Assembly: GCF_014838735.1 (NCBI RefSeq)
Contig: NZ_JABUXQ010000004.1
Location: 50,863 to 114,862 of the forward strand
DNA: 64,000 bases
Direction: 5' to 3'
From: Limosilactobacillus portuensis
Lineage (GTDB): Bacteria > Bacillota > Bacilli > Lactobacillales > Lactobacillaceae
The notes beneath the pieces were generated by a model. It ran no database searches. It was not told where the DNA came from and was given only the letters and a program-made list of their open reading frames with translations. Each line of letters begins with the position of its first letter. The first letter of the stretch is position 1. This document shows positions 17,505 through 27,004 of this stretch, piece after piece. A program made the translations under genes and the position numbers.

Positions 17505-17614
17505 GTTTTACACATCGATAATGACTGTTATCAAGGCACTTTTACAATAGTAAAATAATTTTGCTGATTTTTCCACTAACTTTTCCACAAGCTAATTCAC
17601 AGCCAATTTTGGTT

Positions 17615-17657
17615 AAAAAATAACACGGATTGTGGTCCCAAAATCACGATCCGTGGA
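17615..17657 (-). terminator. terminator of the PgpA-like gene
   Basis: On the minus strand CCACGGATCGTG pairs with CACAATCCGTG and is followed by TTATTTTTT. Confidence 0.75.
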
Positions 17658-17709
17658 TTGCTGAATATTTAACTAACCGAACAGTTCAATCATTCGTTAT
17701 TTCTCGAGG

Positions 17710-18207
17710 TTAAGCATACTTATGAGCAATCTTTCCACAAACCGCTGCTACGATTGCTGAAAGCAGATCATCAATAAAAGTATTAACGTGCAAGTCTGAG
17801 GTATCGAACTTCTTCATGATTCCGGACTTAACCCGGTCAAAATAGCCAAAGTTTGTTGTTCCAATTGTTCCATAAATCGTTGCAATTTGAAGAGCAATTG
17901 TTTCATCTACTCCAAACACTCCAGCATCATTTTTAATAATTGAAGCAAGCGGCTCCTCAACTTGTCCTTCTTCTGTTAACCGATCCAATTCCAACATAAC
18001 CATTGCGTTATTCATTAGTTCTCGCTTATGCATAACGTCAACAACGGCATCTTCACACTCTTTCAGAGTAACATCAGGTTCATACTGACGCTGGGTTTCA
18101 TAAACAATCTTTGCCAAATCTGATTGAGTTACTCCACGCTTTGCAAGCCGGTCTACCACAAAATCATAGGCCTTAGTATCAGGATACTTAAATTTAGGAT
18201 TATTCAT
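17710..18207 (-). CDS. phosphatidylglycerophosphatase A-like protein (YutG family)
   Basis: About 165 residues of the PgpA/YutG family, the soluble to peripheral type seen in Firmicutes. The motif series FGVDETIALQIATIYGTIGTTNFGY and the C-terminal VNTFIDDLLSAIVAAVCGKI are characteristic; acidic residues in these segments bind metal in the family. The Gram-negative member dephosphorylates phosphatidylglycerophosphate, while several Firmicute members lack proof of that activity. The second ATG (18207) is taken as start because GGGGAG lies 8 bases before it and only 2 bases before the first ATG at 18213. It is monocistronic. Confidence 0.82.
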   Translation of the reverse strand: MNNPKFKYPDTKAYDFVVDRLAKRGVTQSDLAKIVYETQRQYEPDVTLKECEDAVVDVMHKRELMNNAMVMLELDRLTEEGQVEEPLASIIKNDAGVFGVDETIALQIATIYGTIGTTNFGYFDRVKSGIMKKFDTSDLHVNTFIDDLLSAIVAAVCGKIAHKYA

Positions 18208-18285
18208 CTTCATTTCTCCCCACTTCTATTAATGATTTTATTATAATGCAAATAATACTAAGGACAACCTACTTCAATTTTCAAA

Positions 18286-18340
18286 AAAAGGAGGCCAGGA
18301 AATAACCCGACCTCTTCACTGTTTTAAAGATAATACTGCA
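18286..18340 (-). terminator. htrA terminator inside a repeated module
   Basis: On the minus strand GAGGTCGGGTTATTTCCTGGCCTCC forms a hairpin in shorter form GAGGTCGGG/CCTGGCCTC followed by seven T. The module, including the flanking CACTGTTTTAAAGATAATACTG, resembles 6957-7010. Confidence 0.7.
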
Positions 18341-18403
18341 ACAGCACAGTAGCTGGCTGGCAGGCTCTTAAATGAGTTAATTCCCAGCTTCTTCATACTT
18401 AAT

Positions 18404-19654
18404 TTATTTTGCCAGCTTCAATGTTGCTGTATGAGACTGACCATCACGGTAATAAGTTACCTTAGTCGTGTCGCCTACTTTGTACTTATACAATGCTGAT
18501 TTTAGCGAGCTAGTATTCGTAATCTTAGTATCGCCAAGTTTTGTAATAACATCATACTGTTCAAGACCTGCTGTTTGCGCATTTGAGCCACTCTGAACAT
18601 CCATGATAACGACACCCTTAGTAATACTTGATGGTAATTTGAGAACAGACTGTTGCTGATCGGTTGTTACTCGACTTAAGTCAATCATACTAATTCCCAG
18701 TGAAGGCCGAGAAATCTTACCATTCTTAATTAACTGGTTGATAATCTTAACCACTTCGTTACTTGGAATAGCAAAGCCCATCCCCTCAACGGAAGAGCCA
18801 TCACTACTCCCGGCTAACTTCATTGAGTTAATTCCAATTACTTGACCAGCCATGTTAATTAATGGACCACCAGAATTACCTGAATTAATTGCTGCATCAG
18901 TTTGGATAACAGAAGTTAATGTTCCGTCTGTCCCACTCTTTAGCGTCCGACTCTTTGCAGAGATAATCCCCTTAGTCACGGTATTAGCATACTCACTACC
19001 CATTGGTGAACCGATTGCTAAAACGTCTTGACCAGCCGCAATTGAGTTTGAGTTCCCAAATTCGGCAACCGTTTTAACGTTAGCTGAGTTTATCTTTAAA
19101 ACTGCTAAATCAGTCGCAGAATCTGAACCAACAAGACTAGCATCCACCTTGCGGCCATTACTTAGAATTACTTGCAACGCATTTGAACCCTTAACAACAT
19201 GGTTATTAGTAACGATATAGGCAGAATTACCGCTCTTTTTATAAATTACTCCAGAACCTTCGCTGGCTGTCTGAAGTTTACCAGAGTTTTGTGAACCATC
19301 TGAACTAGAAGAGTCACCGCTAGTTTGACCACCAAACATTCCCATAATTCCTTGATTGGATGACTGAACTTCCTGCTTATTAATAACACTAACAACGGCA
19401 TCCTTTGTAGAATCATAAGCCTTGGTTGCTTGATTGCTTAAGTTCGCCTTATTTTTATTTACTTTAGTTCCTCCAGACTTGCTTGAGCCTGCAGGAACGT
19501 TCGTGCTAGCGGTTTGAACATGATTTTCAATCACATTACCAATTCCTAGCGAAAGGCCGCCACCGATTAGACCAGCGACAAGACCCACTCCAGCCACTTT
19601 TAGCCAAAATTTATTTTTGGTATTCCGCTGTTTTTGGTTTTGGTCACTCATCAA
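18404..19654 (-). CDS. htrA: HtrA serine protease (S1C family, PDZ)
   Basis: 416 residues: a cytoplasmic N-tail, one membrane anchor (about 20-40), a Ser/Gly-rich linker, a trypsin-like domain and one C-terminal PDZ domain (about 315-410). The catalytic triad is visible as His in VTNNHVV, Asp in SATDLAVLKI and Ser in NSGNSGGPL. HtrA degrades misfolded exported proteins at the cell surface. Two ATG codons in tandem open the frame. It follows walJ on the same strand, as in most lactobacilli, and is commonly part of or next to the WalR regulon. A hairpin terminator follows. Confidence 0.95.
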   Translation of the reverse strand: MMSDQNQKQRNTKNKFWLKVAGVGLVAGLIGGGLSLGIGNVIENHVQTASTNVPAGSSKSGGTKVNKNKANLSNQATKAYDSTKDAVVSVINKQEVQSSNQGIMGMFGGQTSGDSSSSDGSQNSGKLQTASEGSGVIYKKSGNSAYIVTNNHVVKGSNALQVILSNGRKVDASLVGSDSATDLAVLKINSANVKTVAEFGNSNSIAAGQDVLAIGSPMGSEYANTVTKGIISAKSRTLKSGTDGTLTSVIQTDAAINSGNSGGPLINMAGQVIGINSMKLAGSSDGSSVEGMGFAIPSNEVVKIINQLIKNGKISRPSLGISMIDLSRVTTDQQQSVLKLPSSITKGVVIMDVQSGSNAQTAGLEQYDVITKLGDTKITNTSSLKSALYKYKVGDTTKVTYYRDGQSHTATLKLAK

Positions 19655-19742
19655 ATAACTCCCCCAATCTCATAATTATCAAGTTCAATATATCGTTAAA
19701 TTATGAAAAAAGCTTGAAATTTCATCTGTCTTTTGATGACTA

Positions 19743-20549
19743 TTACACTGTTAAAAGTTTGCTTGGCTTATCTGGCTCCGCGTCCACAAGTTGGAAATCA
19801 TGGTTAACACCAAAATCATGCCTCTCCATCATCGTTGCCACGGTCAGGTGAGCTAATGAACGCATATTATTGTGCTGACTCCGGTGACCTAAGAAAATTC
19901 GCTTGGTCCGCGAACCAAGAACGTCCATCAATGCATCTGCTCCCTCTTCATTAGAAAGGTGTCCCGTATCGCTTAAGATCCGTTGCTTTAATGGCCAAGA
20001 ATATGGCCCCATCCGTAACATCTCCGTATCATGATTACATTCCATTAGGTAGGCGTCTGCATTTCGAATTGTCCCTTCAACCCGGTCAGAAACATAACCA
20101 GTATCCGTAATTATACAAAAGGTCTTGTTATTATGGTGAACCTGATAGAATTGCGGTTCCGCTGCATCATGGGAAACGGCAAAACTTTCAACGTCAATGT
20201 CTCCCAAATCCTTAACACTGTTTGGTGCGATAATATGCTTTTGCTCTAACGGAACTTTACCAATTTTACTGGCCATTGCATCCCAAGTTCCCTGATTTGC
20301 ATAGATATCCATTCCATAGCGTCGGGCGAGCACGCCTACTCCATGGCAGTGATCAGTATGTTCGTGCGTTACAAAAATTGCATCAACATCTGTTAGTGAC
20401 CGGTCAATCTTCGCCATTAAATTTTCGATCCGTTTGCCACTTAATCCAGCATCAATCAAGATTCGATGCTCATTGGTTTCCAAGTAAGTTACATTCCCTG
20501 TACTCCCACTCGCCAAAATACTGTAACGTAATGGGTCCTGTTCTGTCAC
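19743..20549 (-). CDS. walJ: WalJ/YycJ metallo-beta-lactamase fold hydrolase
   Basis: 268 residues of the MBL superfamily with the zinc motif THEHTDHCHG (about 59-68), further His in AVSHDAAEP and FLGHRSQHNN. In streptococci and bacilli this protein (VicX/YycJ) belongs to the wal operon; evidence from relatives points to a 5'-3' DNA exonuclease acting in mismatch repair rather than to signalling. It ends the five-gene operon and starts 14 bases after yycI stops. Cytoplasmic, no signal peptide. Confidence 0.92.
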   Translation of the reverse strand: MTEQDPLRYSILASGSTGNVTYLETNEHRILIDAGLSGKRIENLMAKIDRSLTDVDAIFVTHEHTDHCHGVGVLARRYGMDIYANQGTWDAMASKIGKVPLEQKHIIAPNSVKDLGDIDVESFAVSHDAAEPQFYQVHHNNKTFCIITDTGYVSDRVEGTIRNADAYLMECNHDTEMLRMGPYSWPLKQRILSDTGHLSNEEGADALMDVLGSRTKRIFLGHRSQHNNMRSLAHLTVATMMERHDFGVNHDFQLVDAEPDKPSKLLTV

Positions 20550-20563
20550 CTCAGATTACTCCT

Positions 20564-21406
20564 TTACTTCTGATTTAGTGCTTCAGTATTAACACTAGTA
20601 GTTGTATTTTTCATTATGGTACTGTTAAAAGCATTAATTGAGATTCGTTCAACCGCTCCTGAGTTCTTAGTTTTAATCTCCGCAACCCAGGTTGGAATAT
20701 AAACATTCCGGTTATTAGTATTTGTACTTAATAATCTTGAATACCCTAACTGAACCCACCGAATTCGTGAATTGTTTGGAATCTGATTATGTTTGTACAG
20801 CCAAACAACAGCCCGTTTTTGACTAATCGTGGCCGTTTCTGGACGAAGAATTCGTACGCCCTCTAAAAAGGTCTGCGTATAGCTCGTTACTTCATGGTTA
20901 GAATTTACCCGAAAACGAATCTGCCCATCATTGTTCATTACCGGCCGTCCTTCAACCATTTGTGTATAAACAATTACACGTTTCGTTGAAAGGTTTGGGT
21001 TGTATTGGTAATGCTTCCCTAATGCTATCTGATGGCTGTTATGAACTAGTTCATTTAGTCGCACATTAGGCGTTTCGATATTAACGTTAATCGGATCGTT
21101 AAATTCACTCGTTAAGGTATTGCTCGAAAAGTGTGTTTCTTGATTATGAAGCCGGGTTGATGCATTATCTAACGCACCATCTTCAGTAGAACGGTAACCT
21201 GAAAGATAGTATCCTTTTTGCTGACCACCATTTATTTTTCCATAACTAATCGAATCATCTTTCATTTCTTTCAAAATTACGGATGAGCGACTGCTTTGGT
21301 TATTCGTTACGATAAAGCGGTTTTCGACCAATAATGAACTCGCAATAATTACATCAAAGAGTAAGAAAGCAAAGAAAAAGATCCATTGAATTCGTTTAAA
21401 GTCCAT
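20564..21406 (-). CDS. yycI: WalK regulator YycI (WalI)
   Basis: 280 residues: a short cytoplasmic start, one membrane helix (about 7-26), and an extracytoplasmic domain of the YycI type. With YycH it binds WalK through the membrane helices and tunes its activity (inhibiting in B. subtilis, activating in S. aureus). Order after walK-yycH and a gap of only 14 bases support assignment, since sequence conservation is low in the family. The C-terminal part contains TWVAEIKTKNSGAVERISINAFNSTI, typical of the YycH/YycI domain. Confidence 0.9.
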   Translation of the reverse strand: MDFKRIQWIFFFAFLLFDVIIASSLLVENRFIVTNNQSSRSSVILKEMKDDSISYGKINGGQQKGYYLSGYRSTEDGALDNASTRLHNQETHFSSNTLTSEFNDPINVNIETPNVRLNELVHNSHQIALGKHYQYNPNLSTKRVIVYTQMVEGRPVMNNDGQIRFRVNSNHEVTSYTQTFLEGVRILRPETATISQKRAVVWLYKHNQIPNNSRIRWVQLGYSRLLSTNTNNRNVYIPTWVAEIKTKNSGAVERISINAFNSTIMKNTTTSVNTEALNQK

Positions 21407-21420
21407 TTTCCAATGCCCCC

Positions 21421-22713
21421 TTACTTCTGTAATTCGGTGTAGTCAACCCACTGTCCATGATAGTCAACAAAGTAGGTTGGCGTTAACTTAACAGTACTGT
21501 TATCACTTGTATTTTCTTTCCAAAGGTAACCAACTCTGATCCCTTTAATATCCTTAAGTCGGTTACTTGCCCGAAGCTGCTTAAAGACCGTGGTCGTTGA
21601 AGGAAGACGAACCGGCTTATGATTGATCGGCAATGGAACTTGAATACTATATAAGCTCAACCACGTTTTACTCATTCCGTTAACCTTTGATGACATCCGA
21701 ATATCGCCATACCCAACAGAGTTAAAAATTGGAAATCCTTCGACATAGCTTCGGTAATTAATGGTCCGCTGATGATCACTAATCCCATCATAGCGGAGAT
21801 TATCCATTGGAATTCCAGTTTTAGCGATTCGATTAAAGAAGTAACTATATAGCTGACTAGATTTAGGCACATCATCATGACTTACATAATTCTCATAACG
21901 GACGGTACCGTTTTGGTGATTATAAATTACCCGCTTATTTTCACCATCACGATAAACCGTTGTGTCTCCCTTACGTTCGGTTGTAATTGAAGACTGCTTA
22001 TTTGTACTAATAAGGTTTTGGCTTAAGGTATCAATATTTTGTGCTGTTACCTGGTAGCCAAAAACCGGTAATGTAAAGCTCTTTGGGTAAAGGAGCATCG
22101 TTTGACCGTGAATAATTTTATGATCAACTTCTACTTTTGCTGTCCCCTTAATCAAGGAATTTAAGCTACTATTACCCTTTGCCTGGTTAATTCGTGTCCG
22201 GTAGACTTTATAGCCGCGATCATTTAATAAATAAATATTCCGTGGATTATTTAACGGAATTAAAATATGGTCAATCTGCTTAACCCGACTAGTATCAATC
22301 GACTGCGAAAAAGTCTCATTAAAGATTGTTCCCGTAATACTGTCCGGATAACTTACCATTAGCGAATTAGGCTGGTGAAGATAGCTAAGGTAAACGTCGC
22401 TATTATCACTTTTTACCAGACTAGCGCGTCCTAACTGATAACTGCGTAATTGGTGCCGAATAGTCGTAATCAAATTTTTCCGTGAGCTATACAGTAAGAA
22501 TTGTTGTTGATTAGCATCAACATGTACCACCTGGGTCGGCAAATATAAATCACCGATTGACTGGGTTGTATTGAGGTTTCGTGAATTCGAACTATCTCTC
22601 GTTCGTTCATATTGTATAGGGTTGGACCAAATTGCAGCAGTTAAGAACAAACTGATTACCACTACAATGGTTAACGCAATGGCTAACCAATTAGTTTTGA
22701 TCTTTTTGATCAT
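21421..22713 (-). CDS. yycH: WalK regulator YycH (WalH)
   Basis: About 430 residues from the ATG at 22713, which overlaps the end of walK by 23 bases and follows a GAGGGGG ribosome site; a longer frame to 22809 exists inside walK but is unlikely. The N-terminus MIKKIKTNWLAIALTIVVVISLFL gives one membrane anchor; the rest is an extracytoplasmic three-domain protein. It acts with YycI to control WalK. The overlap with walK implies translational coupling. Confidence 0.9.
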   Translation of the reverse strand: MIKKIKTNWLAIALTIVVVISLFLTAAIWSNPIQYERTRDSSNSRNLNTTQSIGDLYLPTQVVHVDANQQQFLLYSSRKNLITTIRHQLRSYQLGRASLVKSDNSDVYLSYLHQPNSLMVSYPDSITGTIFNETFSQSIDTSRVKQIDHILIPLNNPRNIYLLNDRGYKVYRTRINQAKGNSSLNSLIKGTAKVEVDHKIIHGQTMLLYPKSFTLPVFGYQVTAQNIDTLSQNLISTNKQSSITTERKGDTTVYRDGENKRVIYNHQNGTVRYENYVSHDDVPKSSQLYSYFFNRIAKTGIPMDNLRYDGISDHQRTINYRSYVEGFPIFNSVGYGDIRMSSKVNGMSKTWLSLYSIQVPLPINHKPVRLPSTTTVFKQLRASNRLKDIKGIRVGYLWKENTSDNSTVKLTPTYFVDYHGQWVDYTELQK

Positions 22714-24559
22714 CCCACTCGTCCCCCTCTTCATATGGTACGTATGGTAAGGAAATGTAGAAAGTTGAACCCTTTCCTTCAACACTATCAACCCAAATTT
22801 GACCACCAAGCATGTTTACAACCTCTTTGGAGATGGCAAGACCAAGTCCTGTACCTCCCTGTTTTCGACTTCGCGCCTTATCAACCCGGAAGAAGCGGTC
22901 AAAAATATGGCTTAAATCCTTTCGTGGAATTCCAAGTCCCTGGTCAGAGATACTCATAATAACATGATTGTGCGTTTCTAATAACCGAGCAGTAATTACA
23001 CCACCATCTGGCGAATACTTAATCGCATTATTCATGATATTGTCAATAACTTGAGTAAACTTATCGGTATCAATTTCAACCCATAAATCCTTCTTGGTAA
23101 AGAAGCGCTCGATCGTGTACTTTTTCTTTTTCGGATCTTCTTCTTTCTTAATAATCATATCAAACCGATTCAGAATATAGTTAAAAAGCTCGTTAATATT
23201 AACGTACTCAAGGTTTAATTTTGTGGTACCAGCATCCATCCGTGAAAGACTCAGTAGGTCATTAATCATCCGGATCATTCGTTCAGTTTCATCCTGAACA
23301 ACCTTTAGAAATTGGGGTGCAATTTCTTTATCTTGCCATGCACCATCACTTAATGCTTCAACATAGCTCTTAACACTGGTCAATGGCGTCCGCAATTCAT
23401 GGGAAACATTAGAAACGAATTCTTTTCGTTCCTGCTCCTCCTTTTGCTGACTAGTAACGTCATGAAGAACACAAACTAACCCACTAACAAATCCGGATTC
23501 TCGCTGAATTGGTGAGAAGTAAGCATTCAATATCAAATTACTTCCCGAATTCGACATATCGAGAATCATTTCTTTCTGTTCACTATTGACAAGTTGCCGA
23601 ACAGTATAGTCATGACGAATATCAAGGACATCAATGATTGATTTTCCAATTAGCTCATCTTCATGTTCTACCCCCAACAACTGGAGTGCCATGTTATTAA
23701 CGATTGTTACGTTGCCACGCCGGTCCGTTGCCAAGACTCCATCAGACATGTGTGATAAGACACTATCCAACCGCCGTCGCTCAGAATCACTCGACTCCTG
23801 CGCCTCTTCAACCCGAACTGAGAGGTTGTTAACGGCCCCGGCTAATTGACCTAACTCATCATTTCCCATTACCCGAACTTGACCGAAAAAATCACCACGG
23901 GCAATCCGAAGAGTTTGTTTCCGCATTTCTTCAATCGGTCGAGTTATTTCCTGGGAAATAATAATTGCTAGCAATAATCCAATTACAATCGTGATTAAGG
24001 CAGCAGAAAGGTAAATTAAAGTGATGCTGTTAATGTTAGAGTAAACACTCTCTAAGCTGGCACGAAGGTAGACAACCCCCACCACGTTATTATTACTATT
24101 GTCCACTAACGGAATAATATTAACGTAGTAGCGTGTATGATTGCTATTATCATAGATGTTTTCGGTATGAGAACGGTTATTAACCAACGTTGCCTTGACC
24201 ATTTGCTCGGTAGTTTTTTGACCAATCATATTTCGATTATCGAAGTTACTGGTTCCACGAACAACGCCTTGACTATCAATTACCCGAATCTCTGAAATAT
24301 TGTTGTTGTTAACCTCAGCCAAAATTTTCCGGATATTTTGATTAGCCTTCTTATGGTTAGTATTTACTAACTGTTCACTTAACGAATTATCCACGTAAGA
24401 AGGAAGCTCAATTGTTTGCTTAAACGTATTTAAATTCTGATGTTCCAATTGACGCACAAAAACCGCCCCAACGCATTCCAACGTTAACATTAACATTAAC
24501 GCGAAAACGAGGGCGATTTTAAATTTAATTGACTGATAAAATTTTAATTTGCTGTTCAC
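22691..24559 (-). CDS. walK: sensor histidine kinase WalK (YycG/VicK)
   Basis: 622 residues: membrane helix 1 (about 13-34), an extracellular PAS-like domain, helix 2 (about 181-202), HAMP, a cytoplasmic PAS domain (about 265-370), the dimerisation helix with phosphoacceptor His387 in FVSNVSHELRTPL, and an ATPase domain with NAIKYSPDGG and GTGLGLAISKE. It autophosphorylates and passes phosphate to WalR to control cell-wall hydrolases; usually essential in low-GC Firmicutes. All key residues are present. A Noc-like palindrome lies within the HAMP-coding region (23946-23959). Confidence 0.97.
   Translation of the reverse strand: MNSKLKFYQSIKFKIALVFALMLMLTLECVGAVFVRQLEHQNLNTFKQTIELPSYVDNSLSEQLVNTNHKKANQNIRKILAEVNNNNISEIRVIDSQGVVRGTSNFDNRNMIGQKTTEQMVKATLVNNRSHTENIYDNSNHTRYYVNIIPLVDNSNNNVVGVVYLRASLESVYSNINSITLIYLSAALITIVIGLLLAIIISQEITRPIEEMRKQTLRIARGDFFGQVRVMGNDELGQLAGAVNNLSVRVEEAQESSDSERRRLDSVLSHMSDGVLATDRRGNVTIVNNMALQLLGVEHEDELIGKSIIDVLDIRHDYTVRQLVNSEQKEMILDMSNSGSNLILNAYFSPIQRESGFVSGLVCVLHDVTSQQKEEQERKEFVSNVSHELRTPLTSVKSYVEALSDGAWQDKEIAPQFLKVVQDETERMIRMINDLLSLSRMDAGTTKLNLEYVNINELFNYILNRFDMIIKKEEDPKKKKYTIERFFTKKDLWVEIDTDKFTQVIDNIMNNAIKYSPDGGVITARLLETHNHVIMSISDQGLGIPRKDLSHIFDRFFRVDKARSRKQGGTGLGLAISKEVVNMLGGQIWVDSVEGKGSTFYISLPYVPYEEGDEWDDQKDQN
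23946..23959. promoter_or_regulatory. Noc-binding-site-like palindrome, 1 mismatch
   Basis: ATTTCCTGGGAAAT, one base away from ATTTCCCGGGAAAT, inside walK. Confidence 0.5.
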
Positions 24560-24572
24560 AACTGGCTAGCCT

Positions 24573-25280
24573 CTAATTTTGATCAGGATTTGCTAAGTAG
24601 TAACCAACACCACGACGAGTAATTAACCATTGAGGATGACTTGGATTGTCTTCAATTTTTTCCCGAAGCCGACGAACAGTAACATCGACGGTCCGTACAT
24701 CACCAAAGTAGTCATAGCCCCAAACCGTTTGCAAGAGGTGCTCACGGTTAATTACCTGTCCAATATGTTCTGCAAGGTAGTGGAGGAGTTCAAATTCACG
24801 GTGAGTTAAATTAATGTTTTCACCACGCTTAGAAACTGTATATGCCTCTGGGTGAATTACTAAGTCACCAACTTGAATGTCAGTGTTATTATCCTCTTCA
24901 GCTGGTGCCTTAACTGCCGCTTGACGACGAAGATTTGCCTTTACCCGAGCAACTAATTCACGATTAGAAAATGGCTTGGTAACATAATCATCAGCACCAA
25001 GTTCTAGGCCAAGGACCTTATCTAATTCAGAGTCCTTAGCAGTAACCATAATAATTGGGGTAGTGTTTTTTGCCCGTACTCGCTTAGCTACTTCAAGACC
25101 ATCAATCTTAGGCAACATTAAATCCAAAATAATTAGATCAGGTTTTTCACCTTCAACTTTTTCTAGGGCTTCTTCCCCATCAAAGGCAACAACGACTTCA
25201 TAGCCTTCTTTTTCAAGATTAAATTTGATGATATCTGAAATTGGCTTTTCATCATCAACAACTAAGATTTTTTTTGCCAT
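24573..25280 (-). CDS. walR: response regulator WalR (YycF/VicR)
   Basis: 235 residues from the ATG at 25280, which has GGAGGT ten bases upstream; an upstream ATG at 25298 overlaps that site and is rejected. Receiver domain with Asp9/Asp10, phosphoacceptor Asp53 in LIILDLMLP and Lys in VTKPFSN; OmpR-type winged helix at the C-terminus ([14 protein letters not shown]). It heads the walRKHIJ operon. Candidate target boxes are seen upstream of the surface protein gene at 16633-16660. Confidence 0.97.
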   Translation of the reverse strand: MAKKILVVDDEKPISDIIKFNLEKEGYEVVVAFDGEEALEKVEGEKPDLIILDLMLPKIDGLEVAKRVRAKNTTPIIMVTAKDSELDKVLGLELGADDYVTKPFSNRELVARVKANLRRQAAVKAPAEEDNNTDIQVGDLVIHPEAYTVSKRGENINLTHREFELLHYLAEHIGQVINREHLLQTVWGYDYFGDVRTVDVTVRRLREKIEDNPSHPQWLITRRGVGYYLANPDQN

Positions 25281-25472
25281 ATCAATACTTACCTCCACAT
25301 AGGTACAGTTGATTATTATTGTTATTAAGGACTGAAAATCTAGTAATTTTCAGCTTTGTTTATGATTTTAATTAATCCACTAAAAGGGCGAAAAATCACT
25401 AATAGATCGCCCAATTACTCTTTTAACATTATACCACATCAGTAAAAGATCAATTTAAATTCCAATAAATTA

Positions 25473-25501
25473 TTGACAGTGTTAAAGAATGATGATACAT
25501 T
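25473..25501 (+). promoter_or_regulatory. promoter of tRNA-Lys copy 1
   Basis: TTGACA (25473-25478), 17-base spacer, TACATT (25496-25501), ending 29 bases before the tRNA. Confidence 0.75.
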
Positions 25502-25530
25502 TATATATGTTCTGATTGAACAAGATATAT

Positions 25531-25603
25531 GGGCAGTTAGCTCAGCTGGCAGAGCAACGGACTCTTAATCCGTGGGTCCAGGGTTCGATCCCCTGACTGC
25601 CCA
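25531..25603 (+). tRNA. tRNA-Lys (CTT), copy 1
   Basis: Cloverleaf with acceptor GGGCAGT/ACTGCCC, D arm TTAGCTCAGCTGGCAGAGC, anticodon loop CTCTTAA (anticodon CTT) and T arm GGGTTCGATCCC. The 3' CCA is not encoded (ATCA follows). The 73 bases are identical to the copy at 26645. Confidence 0.97.
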
Positions 25604-25825
25604 TCAGAGGTTTACAAGATCACCATTTTGGTAGTCTTTTCTTTTTTTAAATTTTTTCCTTGATTGTTACCCAACGTCATTAGGTAAGATAAAACTATTT
25701 AGAAGGATCGTTAATTGATAAGCAAACTAACCTGTTCTCATTACCAACAAAAGAACTTCTGCATTGAAGAGTACCGATAAAACAACCCCCGAATGCCCTA
25801 AAACTGACATTCGGGGATTTATTAT

Positions 25826-26470
25826 TTATTCATCTAATTCATTGTCTTCCCAGACTTTACGAATCATTGGGTACTTCAGATCGCCAACTTGACTTACTTG
25901 GTACTTAGCAGCTTTAAGCTCGTCAGCATCACCAACACCAATTGAAACAACACCCGTATCGTTCATTAGTGCAACTTGCTTAGCATTAGACCCAATCCCA
26001 ATACATGCAGCTGGTTGAACATTTAACTCTTGGCTTGCCTTTAGGTATGGGTTATCGCTGTCTACTGGAGAAACAAAGGCATCAAAGAAATCATCGACCT
26101 TTAATTTCTGGAGAATCTCTTTTGCATGCCCGTCAACATCGTTAATAGCCATATCAACATAATGATCGTAGAAGTTATTTAGTAATCGCTTAGCATTTGG
26201 GTAAAGTTTATCTTCGCCGATTCCTTCAATAACCTTAGTGTACATTTCATATTGCTCATTTAACAGTTCATCCTTGTCGGCGTCCGTTTGGTTAAAGTGA
26301 CTTAGAACCGCTTCTAACGCTTGGTGTCGATCTAGTCCAGCTAATTGATGAGCCATCTTTCCAGGTAGCCCCATGCCAAATTCGTACATCGCTAAATTAC
26401 GCCATGCTTCGAATTGTAATTCATCGGTATCCAAGATAATTTGATTGAGGCTTAAAATTGCACCCTTCAT
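25826..26470 (-). CDS. HAD-like protein of beta-phosphoglucomutase type lacking catalytic residues
   Basis: 214 residues that align by eye with beta-phosphoglucomutase-like HAD phosphatases, but the active site is gone. Motif I should read D-x-D (for example FDLDGV) and reads LSLNQI. Motif II normally carries Ser/Thr and here reads MAINDVDG. The motif III Lys may survive (NPYLKAS). Motif IV, normally E-D-S or D-D, reads GIGSNAKQV. The frame is intact, with normal codon use and an A/G-rich ribosome region, so it looks like a maintained pseudoenzyme rather than a fresh pseudogene. It lies between the two tRNA-Lys genes on the opposite strand. Confidence 0.8.
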   Translation of the reverse strand: MKGAILSLNQIILDTDELQFEAWRNLAMYEFGMGLPGKMAHQLAGLDRHQALEAVLSHFNQTDADKDELLNEQYEMYTKVIEGIGEDKLYPNAKRLLNNFYDHYVDMAINDVDGHAKEILQKLKVDDFFDAFVSPVDSDNPYLKASQELNVQPAACIGIGSNAKQVALMNDTGVVSIGVGDADELKAAKYQVSQVGDLKYPMIRKVWEDNELDE

Positions 26471-26594
26471 TATTTTTCATCCCTTTATCAATTAATTATT
26501 CTTAACTCCTACTTTACAGATACAAGTCGGAATCTTCAATCAATTTCTATCTCTCCTCGTTCTCATTTTAACCTCACTTTCTTCAAAAAAGGTC

Positions 26595-26623
26595 TTGCAA
26601 ATTCAATTAAAGATTGATATTAT
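26595..26623 (+). promoter_or_regulatory. promoter of tRNA-Lys copy 2
   Basis: TTGCAA (26595-26600), 17-base spacer, TATTAT (26618-26623), 21 bases before the tRNA. Confidence 0.65.
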
Positions 26624-26644
26624 AATACCTGTTGTCAAAGACAT

Positions 26645-26717
26645 GGGCAGTTAGCTCAGCTGGCAGAGCAACGGACTCTTAATCCGTGGGTCCAGGGTTC
26701 GATCCCCTGACTGCCCA
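26645..26717 (+). tRNA. tRNA-Lys (CTT), copy 2
   Basis: Identical over 73 bases to the gene at 25531, with the same anticodon CTT and no encoded CCA. It has its own promoter and a hairpin terminator. Confidence 0.97.
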
Positions 26718-26722
26718 TCATT

Positions 26723-26755
26723 AAAAAGGTCACCGATTATTCGGTGGCCTTTTTT
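26723..26755 (+). terminator. tRNA-Lys copy 2 terminator
   Basis: AAAAAGGTCACCGA pairs with TCGGTGGCCTTTTTT around a short loop. Confidence 0.9.
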
Positions 26756-26900
26756 GTTATACTTAATTACTTCTCAAAACATAGTTATCAGCATTGCAAT
26801 AAATTTTTGCTTTCACTCATCTTTATTCAAGCCAAACTAAAGTAGATCTTGTGGTATTTATTACGGGTTCTATTTTTCTCTTTATATAAAGCAAAGAAGA

Positions 26901-26946
26901 AAACAACCTAAGATTATTTTCATTTTGAACTAACCTTAGGTTGTTT
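26901..26946. terminator. terminator downstream of asparaginase gene
   Basis: AAACAACCTAAG pairs with CTTAGGTTGTTT. The gene-free stretch 26756-27004 otherwise shows nothing I can name. Confidence 0.8.
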
Positions 26947-27004
26947 CTATCTAAGTGCTTGAAAATTGATTTCAAGCATCTTTCAAATAACTAGGTCCTT
27001 TTTA

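Noticed and set aside
22714-22809. Extended N-terminus of yycH inside walK
   Set aside because: The added residues precede the membrane anchor, lack similarity to the family and would need a start deep within walK.
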